Source of the DNA: an uncultured Lachnospiraceae bacterium
GTDB taxonomy: Bacteria > Bacillota > Clostridia > Lachnospirales > Lachnospiraceae
NCBI GenBank assembly: GCA_946535225.1
Contig: CAMNDJ010000016.1
Coordinates: 1 to 32,597 of the forward strand
Reading direction: 5' to 3'
Length of the DNA: 32,597 nt
How positions within the stretch are numbered: the stretch's first letter is position 1; every line of letters starts with the position of its first letter. Positions 1 through 7,204 of this stretch are shown in pieces. Below the pieces are notes generated by a model, which searched no databases, had not been told where the DNA came from, and saw nothing but the letters and a program-made list of their open reading frames with translations. A program made the position numbers and the translations under genes.

Positions 1-519
1 AAGGCAACCGAAGAAGCTCAGTACATGTTCAGAGACGCCAAGTACGGCAAATATATTCCGGAAGGCACAAGCTATACGGTTGATATGGGTCAGGACAGTT
101 ATTACTGGATGACAGCCAAGAACATGGACATCTTAAAGGCCATAGTCGATGATCCCGGCAAGATGGCTACCAAGTCTGACAAGTCTGCAGGTACGGATGA
201 GTACAACATAGCAGGCAGACTCATCGAGATGACCACCAACAAGGACGTGGCCAACTACAGAGGAGCAGCTACACAGGAATTCCTGACATGCGTGCTCTCG
301 GATGTGGCGCTCAATGCCAAGAATGCTACGACATTCTACAATAACTATCAGAACATAGGCAAGAACATAGACAATCAGAGGATCTCGATCTCGGGTGTGG
401 ATTCGGATGACGAAGCAGTCAGCCTTATCAAGTATCAGAATGCATACACTCTTGCATCCAAGATGATCCAGACGCTTACGGAAGTATACGACAGACTTAT
501 TCTCCAGACCGGCGTTTAA
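1..519 (+). CDS. flgK: Flagellar hook-filament junction protein FlgK, C-terminal part (5' end outside window)
   Basis: The reading frame is open from the first base, so this is the last 172 codons of a longer gene. FlgK (HAP1) is the first of two junction proteins that join the flagellar hook to the filament outside the cell. The last 45 residues carry the typical HAP1/axial-protein C-terminal helix: an ISGVDSDDEAVSLIKYQ stretch followed by AYTLASKMIQTLTEVYDRL, which packs against the matching N-terminal helix in the assembled rod. The gene is followed 24 bases later by flgL, the usual partner, and both are probably co-transcribed. The ATG at base 25 is internal and is not the true start. Identification rests on the C-terminal motif plus the neighbour flgL. 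Confidence 0.93.
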   Translation, partial: KATEEAQYMFRDAKYGKYIPEGTSYTVDMGQDSYYWMTAKNMDILKAIVDDPGKMATKSDKSAGTDEYNIAGRLIEMTTNKDVANYRGAATQEFLTCVLSDVALNAKNATTFYNNYQNIGKNIDNQRISISGVDSDDEAVSLIKYQNAYTLASKMIQTLTEVYDRLILQTGV

Positions 520-543
520 TGTTAAGTATCAGGAGGCTTTTTA

Positions 544-2286
544 ATGAGAGTTACCACCAAGGTCATACAAGGCAATTCAATAGCCAATATCAATACCAAT
601 AAGGTGTTGCAGGACAAGCTCAACAATCAGATGGCAACAGAAAAGAAGATCGTACGTCCTTCGGATGATCCGGTCGTAGCCATAAGATCGCTCAGACTTC
701 GTACCAATGTAAGCCAGGTCACTCAGTATTATGAGAAGAACGTGGCCGATGCCGAGAGCTGGATGAAGGTTACGGAAGACTCACTGACAACAGTGTCAAG
801 TGTCATCACGGATATGATCGAGCAGTGCACCAAGGGTTCTTCCGAAAAACTGACCGCGACTGACCGTGACACGATCCTTGATGCGCTCAAGGCCCTTCGC
901 GACGAAGTATATGCAACAGGTAATGCGGATTATGCCGGCAGATCGGTATTTACAGGATACAGAACAGAGACTACGGTCAAGTTCACGGCATCCGAGAAAA
1001 GGCCTTATCAGATCACCGAGCAGATCAACAATAACGTGCTCGATTCCGTGAAGTTCATCAATTCGGATTACTTAAACGGCATCAATGACGCCAACTTTAC
1101 CAACGGAACATATACGGATTCAAACGGCGGTCCGGGCACATATGACACGGTTGTCGAGCAGGGTATCGAAGAGCAGGAGATATACAGGATAAGGCTCTCA
1201 TACGATAATGTGGACAAGGATACGGTTCCCACGATCAAGTTATATGACCCCTCTGTGATCGCAGGTGATCCGAATGCGAAAGTGGCAGATCAGTATACAA
1301 CATCCGTTCTTAATGTCACACCCACGATCGTTTCACAGACGGCGGATTATAATCCCTATCAGCAGATGGCGGATTTCGACAAGAGAGTGGCAGCTGCCAT
1401 AGGAACCAACGGTAAGGTCAATGAGGACGGAACGCTTGAGGACGGAGATGGCAATTCTATAGCCGATCCCGCGAATGCATACAGTGCGATATTGATCCCC
1501 GAGACCGGAGAACTGCTCGTGAGCAAGTCTCTGTACGAGAGGATGATGAAGCTTAAGGATGATGTGACGACACCTACCAAGGACGAGTCGCAGATCCAGA
1601 TCACATATAACAAGTCCACATGGAAGAAGGACGATCTTAAGCCTGAGCATTACTTCGCATGTACCGACATGTCCAATACGGATGATGCGCCGAATAATTA
1701 CATCAACTACAATACCGACTACTTAAGCGGTATCGTCGAGAAGCAGGCCATAGAATATGACGTGGGACTTAATCAGTCCATCCGTATCAATACAACGGCA
1801 GATGAAGTGTTCACACATGCCATCGGCAGAGACGTGGATGACCTTGTAAATTCAATGCAGGCAGTCATTGACATGGATGAGACCGTTAAGAGACTTAACA
1901 AGATCCGTGATGAACTCAAGCAGGATGCTGCCTACGAGACGAATTACAAGATCTTAACCAACCAGATCGATGCAGCAAATAAGTCGCTCACATTTTTAAA
2001 AGAAAAGAATCAGGAGCTCTTCGAAGGCGCGATCACCAAGATGCAGAAGCATCTGGACAAGGTCAATGAGGCAACGACCAACTGCGGTACGAGAGAGAAG
2101 AAGCTGGATCTTATCAAGAACAGGCTCATGAGCCAGAAGACAAATTTCGAGACTCTCGAATCCGAGAATGAGAATGTTGAGATCACTGATGTGGCACTTC
2201 AGCTTAAGGGTGCCGAGCTCACATATCAGGCAGCACTCATGAGTACGAGCAAGATTCTGCAGACATCGTTAATGCAATACATCTGA
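544..2286 (+). CDS. flgL: Flagellar hook-associated protein FlgL (HAP3), long form
   Basis: FlgL is the second junction protein, placed between FlgK and the filament. The N-terminus (MRVTTKVIQGNSIANINTNK, then a long helix ending near residue 140) is the flagellin/HAP3 N-domain, and the last ~80 residues (TNFETLESENENVEITDVAL, QLKGAELTYQAALMSTSKIL) form the matching C-terminal helix. At 580 residues it is nearly twice the length of enterobacterial FlgL (about 317). The extra sequence is the central part, about residues 160-470, rich in Asp, Asn, Thr and Tyr, as expected for a surface-exposed domain. An AGGAGG box at 530-535 fixes the ATG at 544. It ends 49 bases before fliW. Just after the stop a perfect 6-bp inverted repeat (TAGTAT/ATACTA, 2287-2301) is present; its role is unknown. 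Confidence 0.95.
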   Translation: MRVTTKVIQGNSIANINTNKVLQDKLNNQMATEKKIVRPSDDPVVAIRSLRLRTNVSQVTQYYEKNVADAESWMKVTEDSLTTVSSVITDMIEQCTKGSSEKLTATDRDTILDALKALRDEVYATGNADYAGRSVFTGYRTETTVKFTASEKRPYQITEQINNNVLDSVKFINSDYLNGINDANFTNGTYTDSNGGPGTYDTVVEQGIEEQEIYRIRLSYDNVDKDTVPTIKLYDPSVIAGDPNAKVADQYTTSVLNVTPTIVSQTADYNPYQQMADFDKRVAAAIGTNGKVNEDGTLEDGDGNSIADPANAYSAILIPETGELLVSKSLYERMMKLKDDVTTPTKDESQIQITYNKSTWKKDDLKPEHYFACTDMSNTDDAPNNYINYNTDYLSGIVEKQAIEYDVGLNQSIRINTTADEVFTHAIGRDVDDLVNSMQAVIDMDETVKRLNKIRDELKQDAAYETNYKILTNQIDAANKSLTFLKEKNQELFEGAITKMQKHLDKVNEATTNCGTREKKLDLIKNRLMSQKTNFETLESENENVEITDVALQLKGAELTYQAALMSTSKILQTSLMQYI

Positions 2287-2335
2287 TAGTATGATATACT
2301 AATATACAGTTAGGCAAAGGAGGGTTATATACAAG

Positions 2336-2791
2336 ATGAAGGTTAATACAAGAGTTTTCGGCGAGATAGATATCGCAGACGACAAGATCATCCACTTCCA
2401 GGGCGGCATTATAGGATTCCCCGATCTTACCGATTTTGCGCTGGTGCATGATGCAGAGAAGGAAGGAGACACGCCGGTGCGCTGGATGCAGTCACTCCAG
2501 GAGCCTAATTTCGCTATGCCGGTCATGGATCCGCTCGCAGTATGTCCCGATTACAATCCTGTAGTAGAGGATGAGTTGCTCAAGCCCATTGGCGAGATCA
2601 ATCCCGAATCGGTACTCGTACTCGTAACACTTACGGTACCGAAGGATGTGAAGCTGATGAGCGTCAATCTTCAGGCACCTTTTGTCATCAATGCGGATGA
2701 GAAGAAGGCTTGCCAGATAATAGTTGATTCGGACAAGTATCCGGTGCGTTTCCCTATATACGATATAATCAAGAAGGATAAGGAGGACTAA
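2336..2791 (+). CDS. fliW: Flagellar assembly factor FliW
   Basis: FliW is a cytoplasmic protein that binds either flagellin or CsrA; when flagellin is exported, FliW is free to bind CsrA and relieve repression of flagellin translation (known for Bacillus). The 151-residue length and the motifs [24 protein letters not shown] near the N-terminus (shown in part), then [17 protein letters not shown] and a late [10 protein letters not shown] stretch, are characteristic of the family. An AAAGGAGGG box at 2316-2324 precedes the ATG with a somewhat long spacing. The stop lies one base before the csrA start, and the csrA ribosome site lies inside the fliW end, so the two are very likely translationally coupled, which suits the 1:1 partner-switch role. 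Confidence 0.96.
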   Translation: MKVNTRVFGEIDIADDKIIHFQGGIIGFPDLTDFALVHDAEKEGDTPVRWMQSLQEPNFAMPVMDPLAVCPDYNPVVEDELLKPIGEINPESVLVLVTLTVPKDVKLMSVNLQAPFVINADEKKACQIIVDSDKYPVRFPIYDIIKKDKED

Positions 2792-2792
2792 T

Positions 2793-3011
2793 ATGTTAGC
2801 ATTATCACGTAAGAAGAATGAAGCCCTCGTTATCAACAATAATATCGAGGTAACGGTTCTTGAGATCAAGGGCGATCAGGTCAAGATAGGTATCACGGCT
2901 CCCAAGGAGATTCCCGTATACCGTAAGGAAGTATATCTGCAGATCCAGAAGGAGAACGAGGAGGCCATGAGTTCTGCGAGCCTCACGGCACTTTCAGATC
3001 TGTTCAAATGA
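2793..3011 (+). CDS. csrA: Carbon storage / translational regulator CsrA
   Basis: CsrA is a small dimeric RNA-binding protein that blocks ribosome access at GGA-containing hairpins; in flagellated Firmicutes its main target is the flagellin mRNA, and FliW is its antagonist. The start [20 protein letters not shown] and the following [19 protein letters not shown] are the conserved beta-strand core, including the Arg-Lys-Glu-Val-Tyr segment used in RNA binding. It is 72 residues long, with the slightly longer C-terminal helix typical of Gram-positive CsrA. The AAGGAGG box (2779-2785) lies within fliW. Transcription from upstream likely ends at the hairpin at 3065-3100. Confidence 0.97.
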   Translation: MLALSRKKNEALVINNNIEVTVLEIKGDQVKIGITAPKEIPVYRKEVYLQIQKENEEAMSSASLTALSDLFK

Positions 3012-3037
3012 TTTTTACAAAAATTACATTTATCTGT

Positions 3038-3064
3038 TAATTATTCTTAAGTAACAGCCGATAT
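3038..3064 (+). promoter_or_regulatory. Candidate sigma-D/FliA (sigma-28) promoter for flaG-fliD-fliS
   Basis: The element at 3057-3064 reads GCCGATAT, identical to the sigma-D -10 consensus of Bacillus, and a TAAT (consensus TAAA) lies 15 bases upstream at 3038-3041. The predicted start of RNA is near 3071, about 100 bases before flaG. Flagellar cap and chaperone genes are classic late, sigma-D-dependent genes, so the location makes sense. The -35 has one mismatch. No start site was measured. Confidence 0.68.
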
Positions 3065-3103
3065 AAAGGTTAGCAGGATCATTATGTACTGCTGACCTTT
3101 TAT
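3065..3103 (+). terminator. Terminator after csrA, overlapping the flaG promoter
   Basis: AAAGGTTAGCAG (3065-3076) pairs with CTGCTGACCTTT (3089-3100) with one G-U pair and a 12-base loop, followed by a short T-rich stretch. It would end the flgK-flgL-fliW-csrA transcript. The upstream arm begins directly after the sigma-D -10 box. Confidence 0.65.
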
Positions 3104-3111
3104 TGACAGGT

Positions 3112-3136
3112 ACGGGAAAAGTCGCGAATTTCCCGT
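3112..3136 (+). promoter_or_regulatory. Hairpin in the flaG leader
   Basis: ACGGGAAA (3112-3119) and TTTCCCGT (3129-3136) are perfectly complementary over 8 bp with a 9-base loop. It lies within the predicted leader RNA, 36 bases before the flaG start, and has no T-run, so it is not a terminator. It may shape mRNA stability or translation; no CsrA-type GGA is present in its loop. Confidence 0.4.
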
Positions 3137-3172
3137 GCATAACGCAAAATGATCGCAAGGAGGTGAATCATT

Positions 3173-3592
3173 ATGGCAATAGAGCCTATCGGAACAATGA
3201 CTGCAATGCAGGTACAGACCACTGTTAAGGTACAGCCTGTAGACAATGCGAACACTCAGAACACGGATGTAATATCTGAGAACTCGGCAACTCCCAAGAT
3301 GGATGATAATACGGCGATAGTAGCCAAGACATCTGAAGAGAGCAAGGATTACAACAATCAGGAACAGAAAGAGCCCGATCTTGAGCAGATCAAGAAGGCT
3401 GTTGAGAACATCAACAAGAAGATCAATACCGAAGCGGTATTCGGTATACATGAGGGCACGAACCGTGTGACCATCAAGTTGGTTGACAAGGATACCAAGA
3501 AGACCATCAAGGAACTCCCGCCTGAGAAGACACTCGATATGATAGCCAAGGTTTGGGAGATGGCAGGGATCCTCGTAGACGAGAAGAGATGA
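3173..3592 (+). CDS. flaG: FlaG family flagellar protein
   Basis: FlaG proteins are small and are encoded next to fliD in many bacteria; loss of FlaG alters filament length in some species, but the biochemical role is not settled. The N-terminal ~70 residues are polar, low in complexity and probably disordered. The C-terminal ~55 residues hold the FlaG domain: VFGIHEGTNRVTIKLVDKDT followed by KKTIKELPPEKTLDMIAKVW, the conserved 'I+elPpe..ld' signature. A strong AAGGAGGTGA box at 3158-3167 sets the ATG at 3173. It is separated from fliD by 94 bases that carry a weak GC-rich hairpin (CCCG 3610-3613 with CGGG 3626-3629) without a T-run. Confidence 0.93.
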   Translation: MAIEPIGTMTAMQVQTTVKVQPVDNANTQNTDVISENSATPKMDDNTAIVAKTSEESKDYNNQEQKEPDLEQIKKAVENINKKINTEAVFGIHEGTNRVTIKLVDKDTKKTIKELPPEKTLDMIAKVWEMAGILVDEKR

Positions 3593-3686
3593 TCGGGATG
3601 AGGTAACACCCCGTTGCTTGCAGCGCGGGCGATGAAGAACAAAGCAAGGATGCGATTTTTATGTCACGGAAGACAGGAGGTACAAT

Positions 3687-5225
3687 ATGCCGGTAAGATT
3701 ATCAGGAATGAACTCAGGGCTCGATACGGAAGCCATCGTAGCAGAGCTCGTAAAAGCTAAATCGACCAAGAAAGAGAATCTGGAGAAAGACCAGAAGAAA
3801 TTAAGCTGGAAACAGGATGCCTGGAAAGAACTCAATACCAAGATCTACAATCTGTACAGCAAGTCGCTGTCAGATATGAGATTCCAGTCGGATTATGCCA
3901 AGAAGACGACCAAGGCAAGCAACTCTGCCGTATCGATCGTTACCGGCAGCAATGCTCCTGAGACAGTTCAGACCCTTAAGATGGTCAGCATGGCCAAGGC
4001 CGGATATCATACCGGTGCAGAGCTCAAGATCAAGCTTGAAGGAATTGATGAACCGGTCAAGGCTGACTGGAAGAACTCCACCAAACTCGTAGATATGGGA
4101 CTGGAACTTGGTGAGGGCGGCTCTAAGACCATCACGATCAAGAACGGTGCCAATGCTACAGAGAATCCCGTTTCAATTGAGATCAATGAGAATACGACCA
4201 TCAAGGACGTAGTCGATGCCATGAATGCAGCAGGCGTTAAGGCCAATTTCGATGAGAAGAACCAGAGATTCTATATAAGTGCTTCAGGCATGGGTACGGC
4301 CAATGACTTTACATTGGACGGCGATAATGATGTGCTTCATACACTCGGAATAGGTAAGCTTGATAACGGCGAATTCGAAGGTAAGAGGATCAAAGCGGCC
4401 GATGCAGAGATAGAATTAAACGGCGAGACATATACATCAACAGGCAATACATTCGAGATCAACGGCCTGACGATCACGCTCAATAACATGACGTCCGATG
4501 AGATCACGCTCACGACTCAGAAGGATACCGACGGTATCTATGACAAGATCAAGGGCTTCCTTAAGGAATACAATGAGCTCATCAAGGAGATGGACAAGCT
4601 CTACAATGCTGAGAGTGCAGCCAAGTACAAGATGTTGTCCGATGAAGAGAAGGAAGAGATGAAAGAGGATGACGTCAAGGAATGGGAAGACAAGATCAAG
4701 TCAGCTCTCCTTCGTAAGGATTCTACTCTTGGTAATGTAACAAACGAGATGAAGAAGATCATGCTCGGCGGCGTTACAATGGAAGACGGCAGAAAGCTCT
4801 ACTTAAGCGACTTCGGCATCAATACATTGGGCTATTTCGAAGCTGCTGATAATGAGAAGGGCGTTTACCATATAGACGGAGATCCCGATGATGACAGCAC
4901 CAAGGCCAAGGAAGACAAGCTCAAGGCAATGATCGCTTCGGATCCCGACCAGGTGGCTGAATTCTTCGCAGGACTCGGTAAGAGCCTGTACAATAAGCTG
5001 GGCGATCTCATGGCCCGTACCGATTACAGTTCGGCATTCACGGTTTACAACGACAAGGCCTTGAAGAACGAGTATGATGACTACAAGAACAAGATAAGCA
5101 AGCAGGAAGAGAAGATCAATACCTGGGAAGACTTCTACTACAAGAAGTTCACACGTATGGAGAAAGCAATGGCCAAGCTCCAGAGTCAGGAATCAGCTCT
5201 CGGCGGATTGTTCAGCAGCAAGTAG
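3687..5225 (+). CDS. fliD: Flagellar filament cap protein FliD (HAP2)
   Basis: FliD forms the cap at the filament tip and folds exported flagellin into place. The N-terminus (RLSGMNSGLDTEAIVAELVK, then a long charged helix to about residue 100) is the FliD N-domain. The middle, about residues 110-280, is the exposed beta domain with a DVVDAMNAAGVKANFDEKNQ stretch typical of the flagellin hook-like repeat. The C-domain (about 285-505) contains FLKEYNELIKEMDKLYNAES and ends with a coiled coil and an SQESALGGLFSS tail, as in other Gram-positive FliD. An ACAGGAGG box precedes the ATG. fliS follows 50 bases later, so cap and flagellin chaperone are likely made together. Confidence 0.96.
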   Translation: MPVRLSGMNSGLDTEAIVAELVKAKSTKKENLEKDQKKLSWKQDAWKELNTKIYNLYSKSLSDMRFQSDYAKKTTKASNSAVSIVTGSNAPETVQTLKMVSMAKAGYHTGAELKIKLEGIDEPVKADWKNSTKLVDMGLELGEGGSKTITIKNGANATENPVSIEINENTTIKDVVDAMNAAGVKANFDEKNQRFYISASGMGTANDFTLDGDNDVLHTLGIGKLDNGEFEGKRIKAADAEIELNGETYTSTGNTFEINGLTITLNNMTSDEITLTTQKDTDGIYDKIKGFLKEYNELIKEMDKLYNAESAAKYKMLSDEEKEEMKEDDVKEWEDKIKSALLRKDSTLGNVTNEMKKIMLGGVTMEDGRKLYLSDFGINTLGYFEAADNEKGVYHIDGDPDDDSTKAKEDKLKAMIASDPDQVAEFFAGLGKSLYNKLGDLMARTDYSSAFTVYNDKALKNEYDDYKNKISKQEEKINTWEDFYYKKFTRMEKAMAKLQSQESALGGLFSSK

Positions 5226-5275
5226 GAATTTGTGATATAATAACAAAATAAAAGATACACGGAGGTAAAGGAAGC

Positions 5276-5653
5276 ATGGCACTTCCCAATGCATATGCGC
5301 AATACAATAACAGCAAGATCCTGACAGCATCACCTGCGGAGCTTACATTGATGCTCTATGACGGAGCCATCAAGTTCTGTAATATCGCGATCCTCGGAAT
5401 AGAGCAGAAGGATATACAGAAGGCGCACAGCAATATAGTCAGAGTGCAGCGTATCATCGAGGAATTCAGGAGCACTCTTGACCGCAAGTACCCCGTGGCA
5501 GAAGATTTCGACAGAGTATATGTATATCTTCTTCAGAGACTCTTAGAAGCCAATCTCCACAAGGATCCGGAGATACTCAAGGAAGTCCTGACACACCTTC
5601 GCTCCATGAGAGATACATGGGTAGAAGTCATGAAGAAGAATAAGGTCAAATAA
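5276..5653 (+). CDS. fliS: Flagellin export chaperone FliS
   Basis: FliS binds the C-terminus of newly made flagellin in the cytoplasm, prevents premature polymerisation and hands it to the export gate. The sequence begins NAYAQYNNSKILTASPAELT followed by LMLYDGAIKFCNIA, the hallmark N-terminal segment, and is all-helical over 125 residues, the normal size. The later RTLD/YLLQRLLEANLHKDPEIL stretch with TWVEVM is also conserved. It has a GGAGGTAAAGGA ribosome site. A strong terminator at 5676-5709 follows directly, so fliS ends the flaG-fliD-fliS unit. No fliT is annotated beside it, but the next gene may fill a related role. Confidence 0.96.
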   Translation: MALPNAYAQYNNSKILTASPAELTLMLYDGAIKFCNIAILGIEQKDIQKAHSNIVRVQRIIEEFRSTLDRKYPVAEDFDRVYVYLLQRLLEANLHKDPEILKEVLTHLRSMRDTWVEVMKKNKVK

Positions 5654-5675
5654 AGGCTTTTTGATGACACAGATC

Positions 5676-5709
5676 ACAGTGGTCCGTAATTGCGGACCAC
5701 TGTTTTTTT
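5676..5709 (+). terminator. Strong intrinsic terminator after fliS
   Basis: ACAGTGGTCCG (5676-5686) and CGGACCACTGT (5693-5703) form a perfect 11-bp stem with a 6-base loop, followed by seven T. Confidence 0.93.
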
Positions 5710-5718
5710 GTGTATAAT
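5690..5718 (+). promoter_or_regulatory. Candidate promoter for the 5767-10544 gene group
   Basis: A perfect TATAAT at 5713-5718 lies 17 bases after TTGCGG (5690-5695, three of six matches to TTGACA). The -35 half overlaps the fliS terminator. It would start RNA near 5725 and could serve the chaperone-like, GT11, glf and glgX genes, which have no other visible promoter. Confidence 0.5.
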
Positions 5719-5766
5719 ATTCAATAAGATAAGGGGTCATAAGCCCGTATATAAAGGAGAATGACA

Positions 5767-6240
5767 ATGCTTGGTAAATACTTAAAGATCTTAAGTGAGA
5801 GCCTGGATAAGAAGGCCGGGATCCTTCGTGCCATAGAGGATAAGAGTAAAGAACAGAAAGAGCTCATAGAGAATACTGCCGAACTTGAGGACATAGATGC
5901 CAATATGGACGCCAAGGATGCTCTTATAAGCGAACTGATAAGCTTGGATGAAGGCTTCGAAGCACTCTATGACAAGATAAGGTCCGAACTTAACGATCAT
6001 AAGGATGAGCATAAGGATGAGATAGCCGGTATACAGGACAAGATCCGTACGGTGATGGAACTCAGTACCTCGATAGAAGCCATAGAGGCGCGCAACAAAG
6101 CGGAGATGGAGAAGAGATTCTCATTTGAGAAGAAGAACATACAGGATCAGCGCAAGGTATCGAGTGCTGCATATGATTATTACAAGGTATCGAATAAGTT
6201 AAACGCGGTCACACCGCAGTTCATGGACAAAAAGAAATAG
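5767..6240 (+). CDS. Small coiled-coil protein, possible FlgN/FliT-type flagellar export chaperone
   Basis: The 157-residue product is almost entirely charged helix with no signal or membrane segment, so it is cytoplasmic. The N-terminal YLKILSESLDKKAGILRAIE followed by a KEQKELIE stretch resembles the first helix of FlgN/FliT-type chaperones, which hold FlgK, FlgL or FliD before export, and the C-terminal AAYDYYKVSNKLN ... PQFMDKKK ending is like that of small proteins found beside fliS in Lachnospiraceae. I infer the role from position and helix pattern, not from a firm family match. The ATG at 5761 is too close to the AAGGAG box at 5754-5759; the ATG at 5767 has seven bases of spacing and is preferred. 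It is the first gene after the fliS terminator and may have its own promoter. Confidence 0.6.
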   Translation: MLGKYLKILSESLDKKAGILRAIEDKSKEQKELIENTAELEDIDANMDAKDALISELISLDEGFEALYDKIRSELNDHKDEHKDEIAGIQDKIRTVMELSTSIEAIEARNKAEMEKRFSFEKKNIQDQRKVSSAAYDYYKVSNKLNAVTPQFMDKKK

Positions 6241-6295
6241 GTGACAGGGATAGATCACGTATGAGAAGTGGGAAGATGAAGGAGGGTTACAGCAT

Positions 6296-7204
6296 ATGAA
6301 GATTCAACAGTTAAGCGGAGGATTGGCCAATCAGGTTTTTCAGTACATATTCTACAGATGCGGTGAGATGTCGGACAAAGGACAGACATGGTATCTCGAT
6401 GATTCTGCTTTTTTTGCAGGGAATGTACATAACGGTTATGAGATAGAGAAGGTCTTCGGTGTCAAGCCAAAGCTTTTAAGCCGTAACTTTGAACCTGATA
6501 TATGGAAGGAATATGTGGAACTTAAGAAGAATGGGGCCAGCATTCCCGAGATCATACTTCAGTGCGGAGAGGATATCGTGATGTATGCGGAGACTGATGA
6601 CTACACGATGACCAACCCTTTCTCGGGTGAGATATTCCGTATGACTCCGGTTGGGCCTTTCTATCCGGATATCCTCGATATCAAGGCGGACAATGTATAT
6701 TACCACGGCAACTGGGTGGATGAGAACTGGTTCGATCTTCACAAGGACGTGTTCCTGGATGAACTTAAGTTCCCGGAGCTTAAGTCCAAGCAGGCCAAGA
6801 AATATCTCGAAGAGATAGAGGGCACCTATGCCGTTGCCCTGCATATCAGAAGAGGTGACTATCTGGATCTCGGCATCAACTTAGAGACCGATTATTACAG
6901 AGAGGCGATAGACAGACTTACGGATTATACCAGGGACTACGAACTCTTCGTGTTCTCCGATGACCTGTATTGGTGTAATCAGCATTCCGGTGAACTCGGT
7001 CTGCAGTTCGCACCGAAGGTGACATATGTGTCAGGTAATTTCGGAGCAGAGAGCTATGTCGATCTTCAGCTTATGACAAGGTGCAAGGGGCTTATCATGG
7101 CCAACAGTGCATTCTCTTATCTTGCGGGAATACTCAACAGGGATCTGGACTTCTGCGCAGGACCTGACAAAACTGATCTTGGCGAGGGGGTCACGACACT
7201 GTAA
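6296..7204 (+). CDS. Glycosyltransferase family 11, alpha-1,2-fucosyltransferase-like
   Basis: GT11 enzymes transfer fucose from GDP-fucose, mostly in alpha-1,2 linkage, onto galactose of a growing surface glycan in the cytoplasm. The N-terminal LSGGLANQVFQYIFYR (residues 6-21) and the HIRRGDY motif (residues 183-189), the nucleotide-sugar binding signature, are both present, as is the late VFSDDLYWC block and a DLQLMTRCKGLIMANSAFSY block near residue 265 that are typical of the family. Length (302) is normal. A GGAGGG box at 6281-6286 precedes the ATG. The stop overlaps the glf start by one base, so the two are translationally coupled. The acceptor sugar cannot be read from the sequence; other GT11 donors or linkages are possible. 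Confidence 0.88.
   Translation: MKIQQLSGGLANQVFQYIFYRCGEMSDKGQTWYLDDSAFFAGNVHNGYEIEKVFGVKPKLLSRNFEPDIWKEYVELKKNGASIPEIILQCGEDIVMYAETDDYTMTNPFSGEIFRMTPVGPFYPDILDIKADNVYYHGNWVDENWFDLHKDVFLDELKFPELKSKQAKKYLEEIEGTYAVALHIRRGDYLDLGINLETDYYREAIDRLTDYTRDYELFVFSDDLYWCNQHSGELGLQFAPKVTYVSGNFGAESYVDLQLMTRCKGLIMANSAFSYLAGILNRDLDFCAGPDKTDLGEGVTTL

Noticed and set aside
3608-3630. Terminator between flaG and fliD
   Set aside because: The hairpin is short, has an internal mismatch and lacks a T-run; the two genes probably share a transcript.
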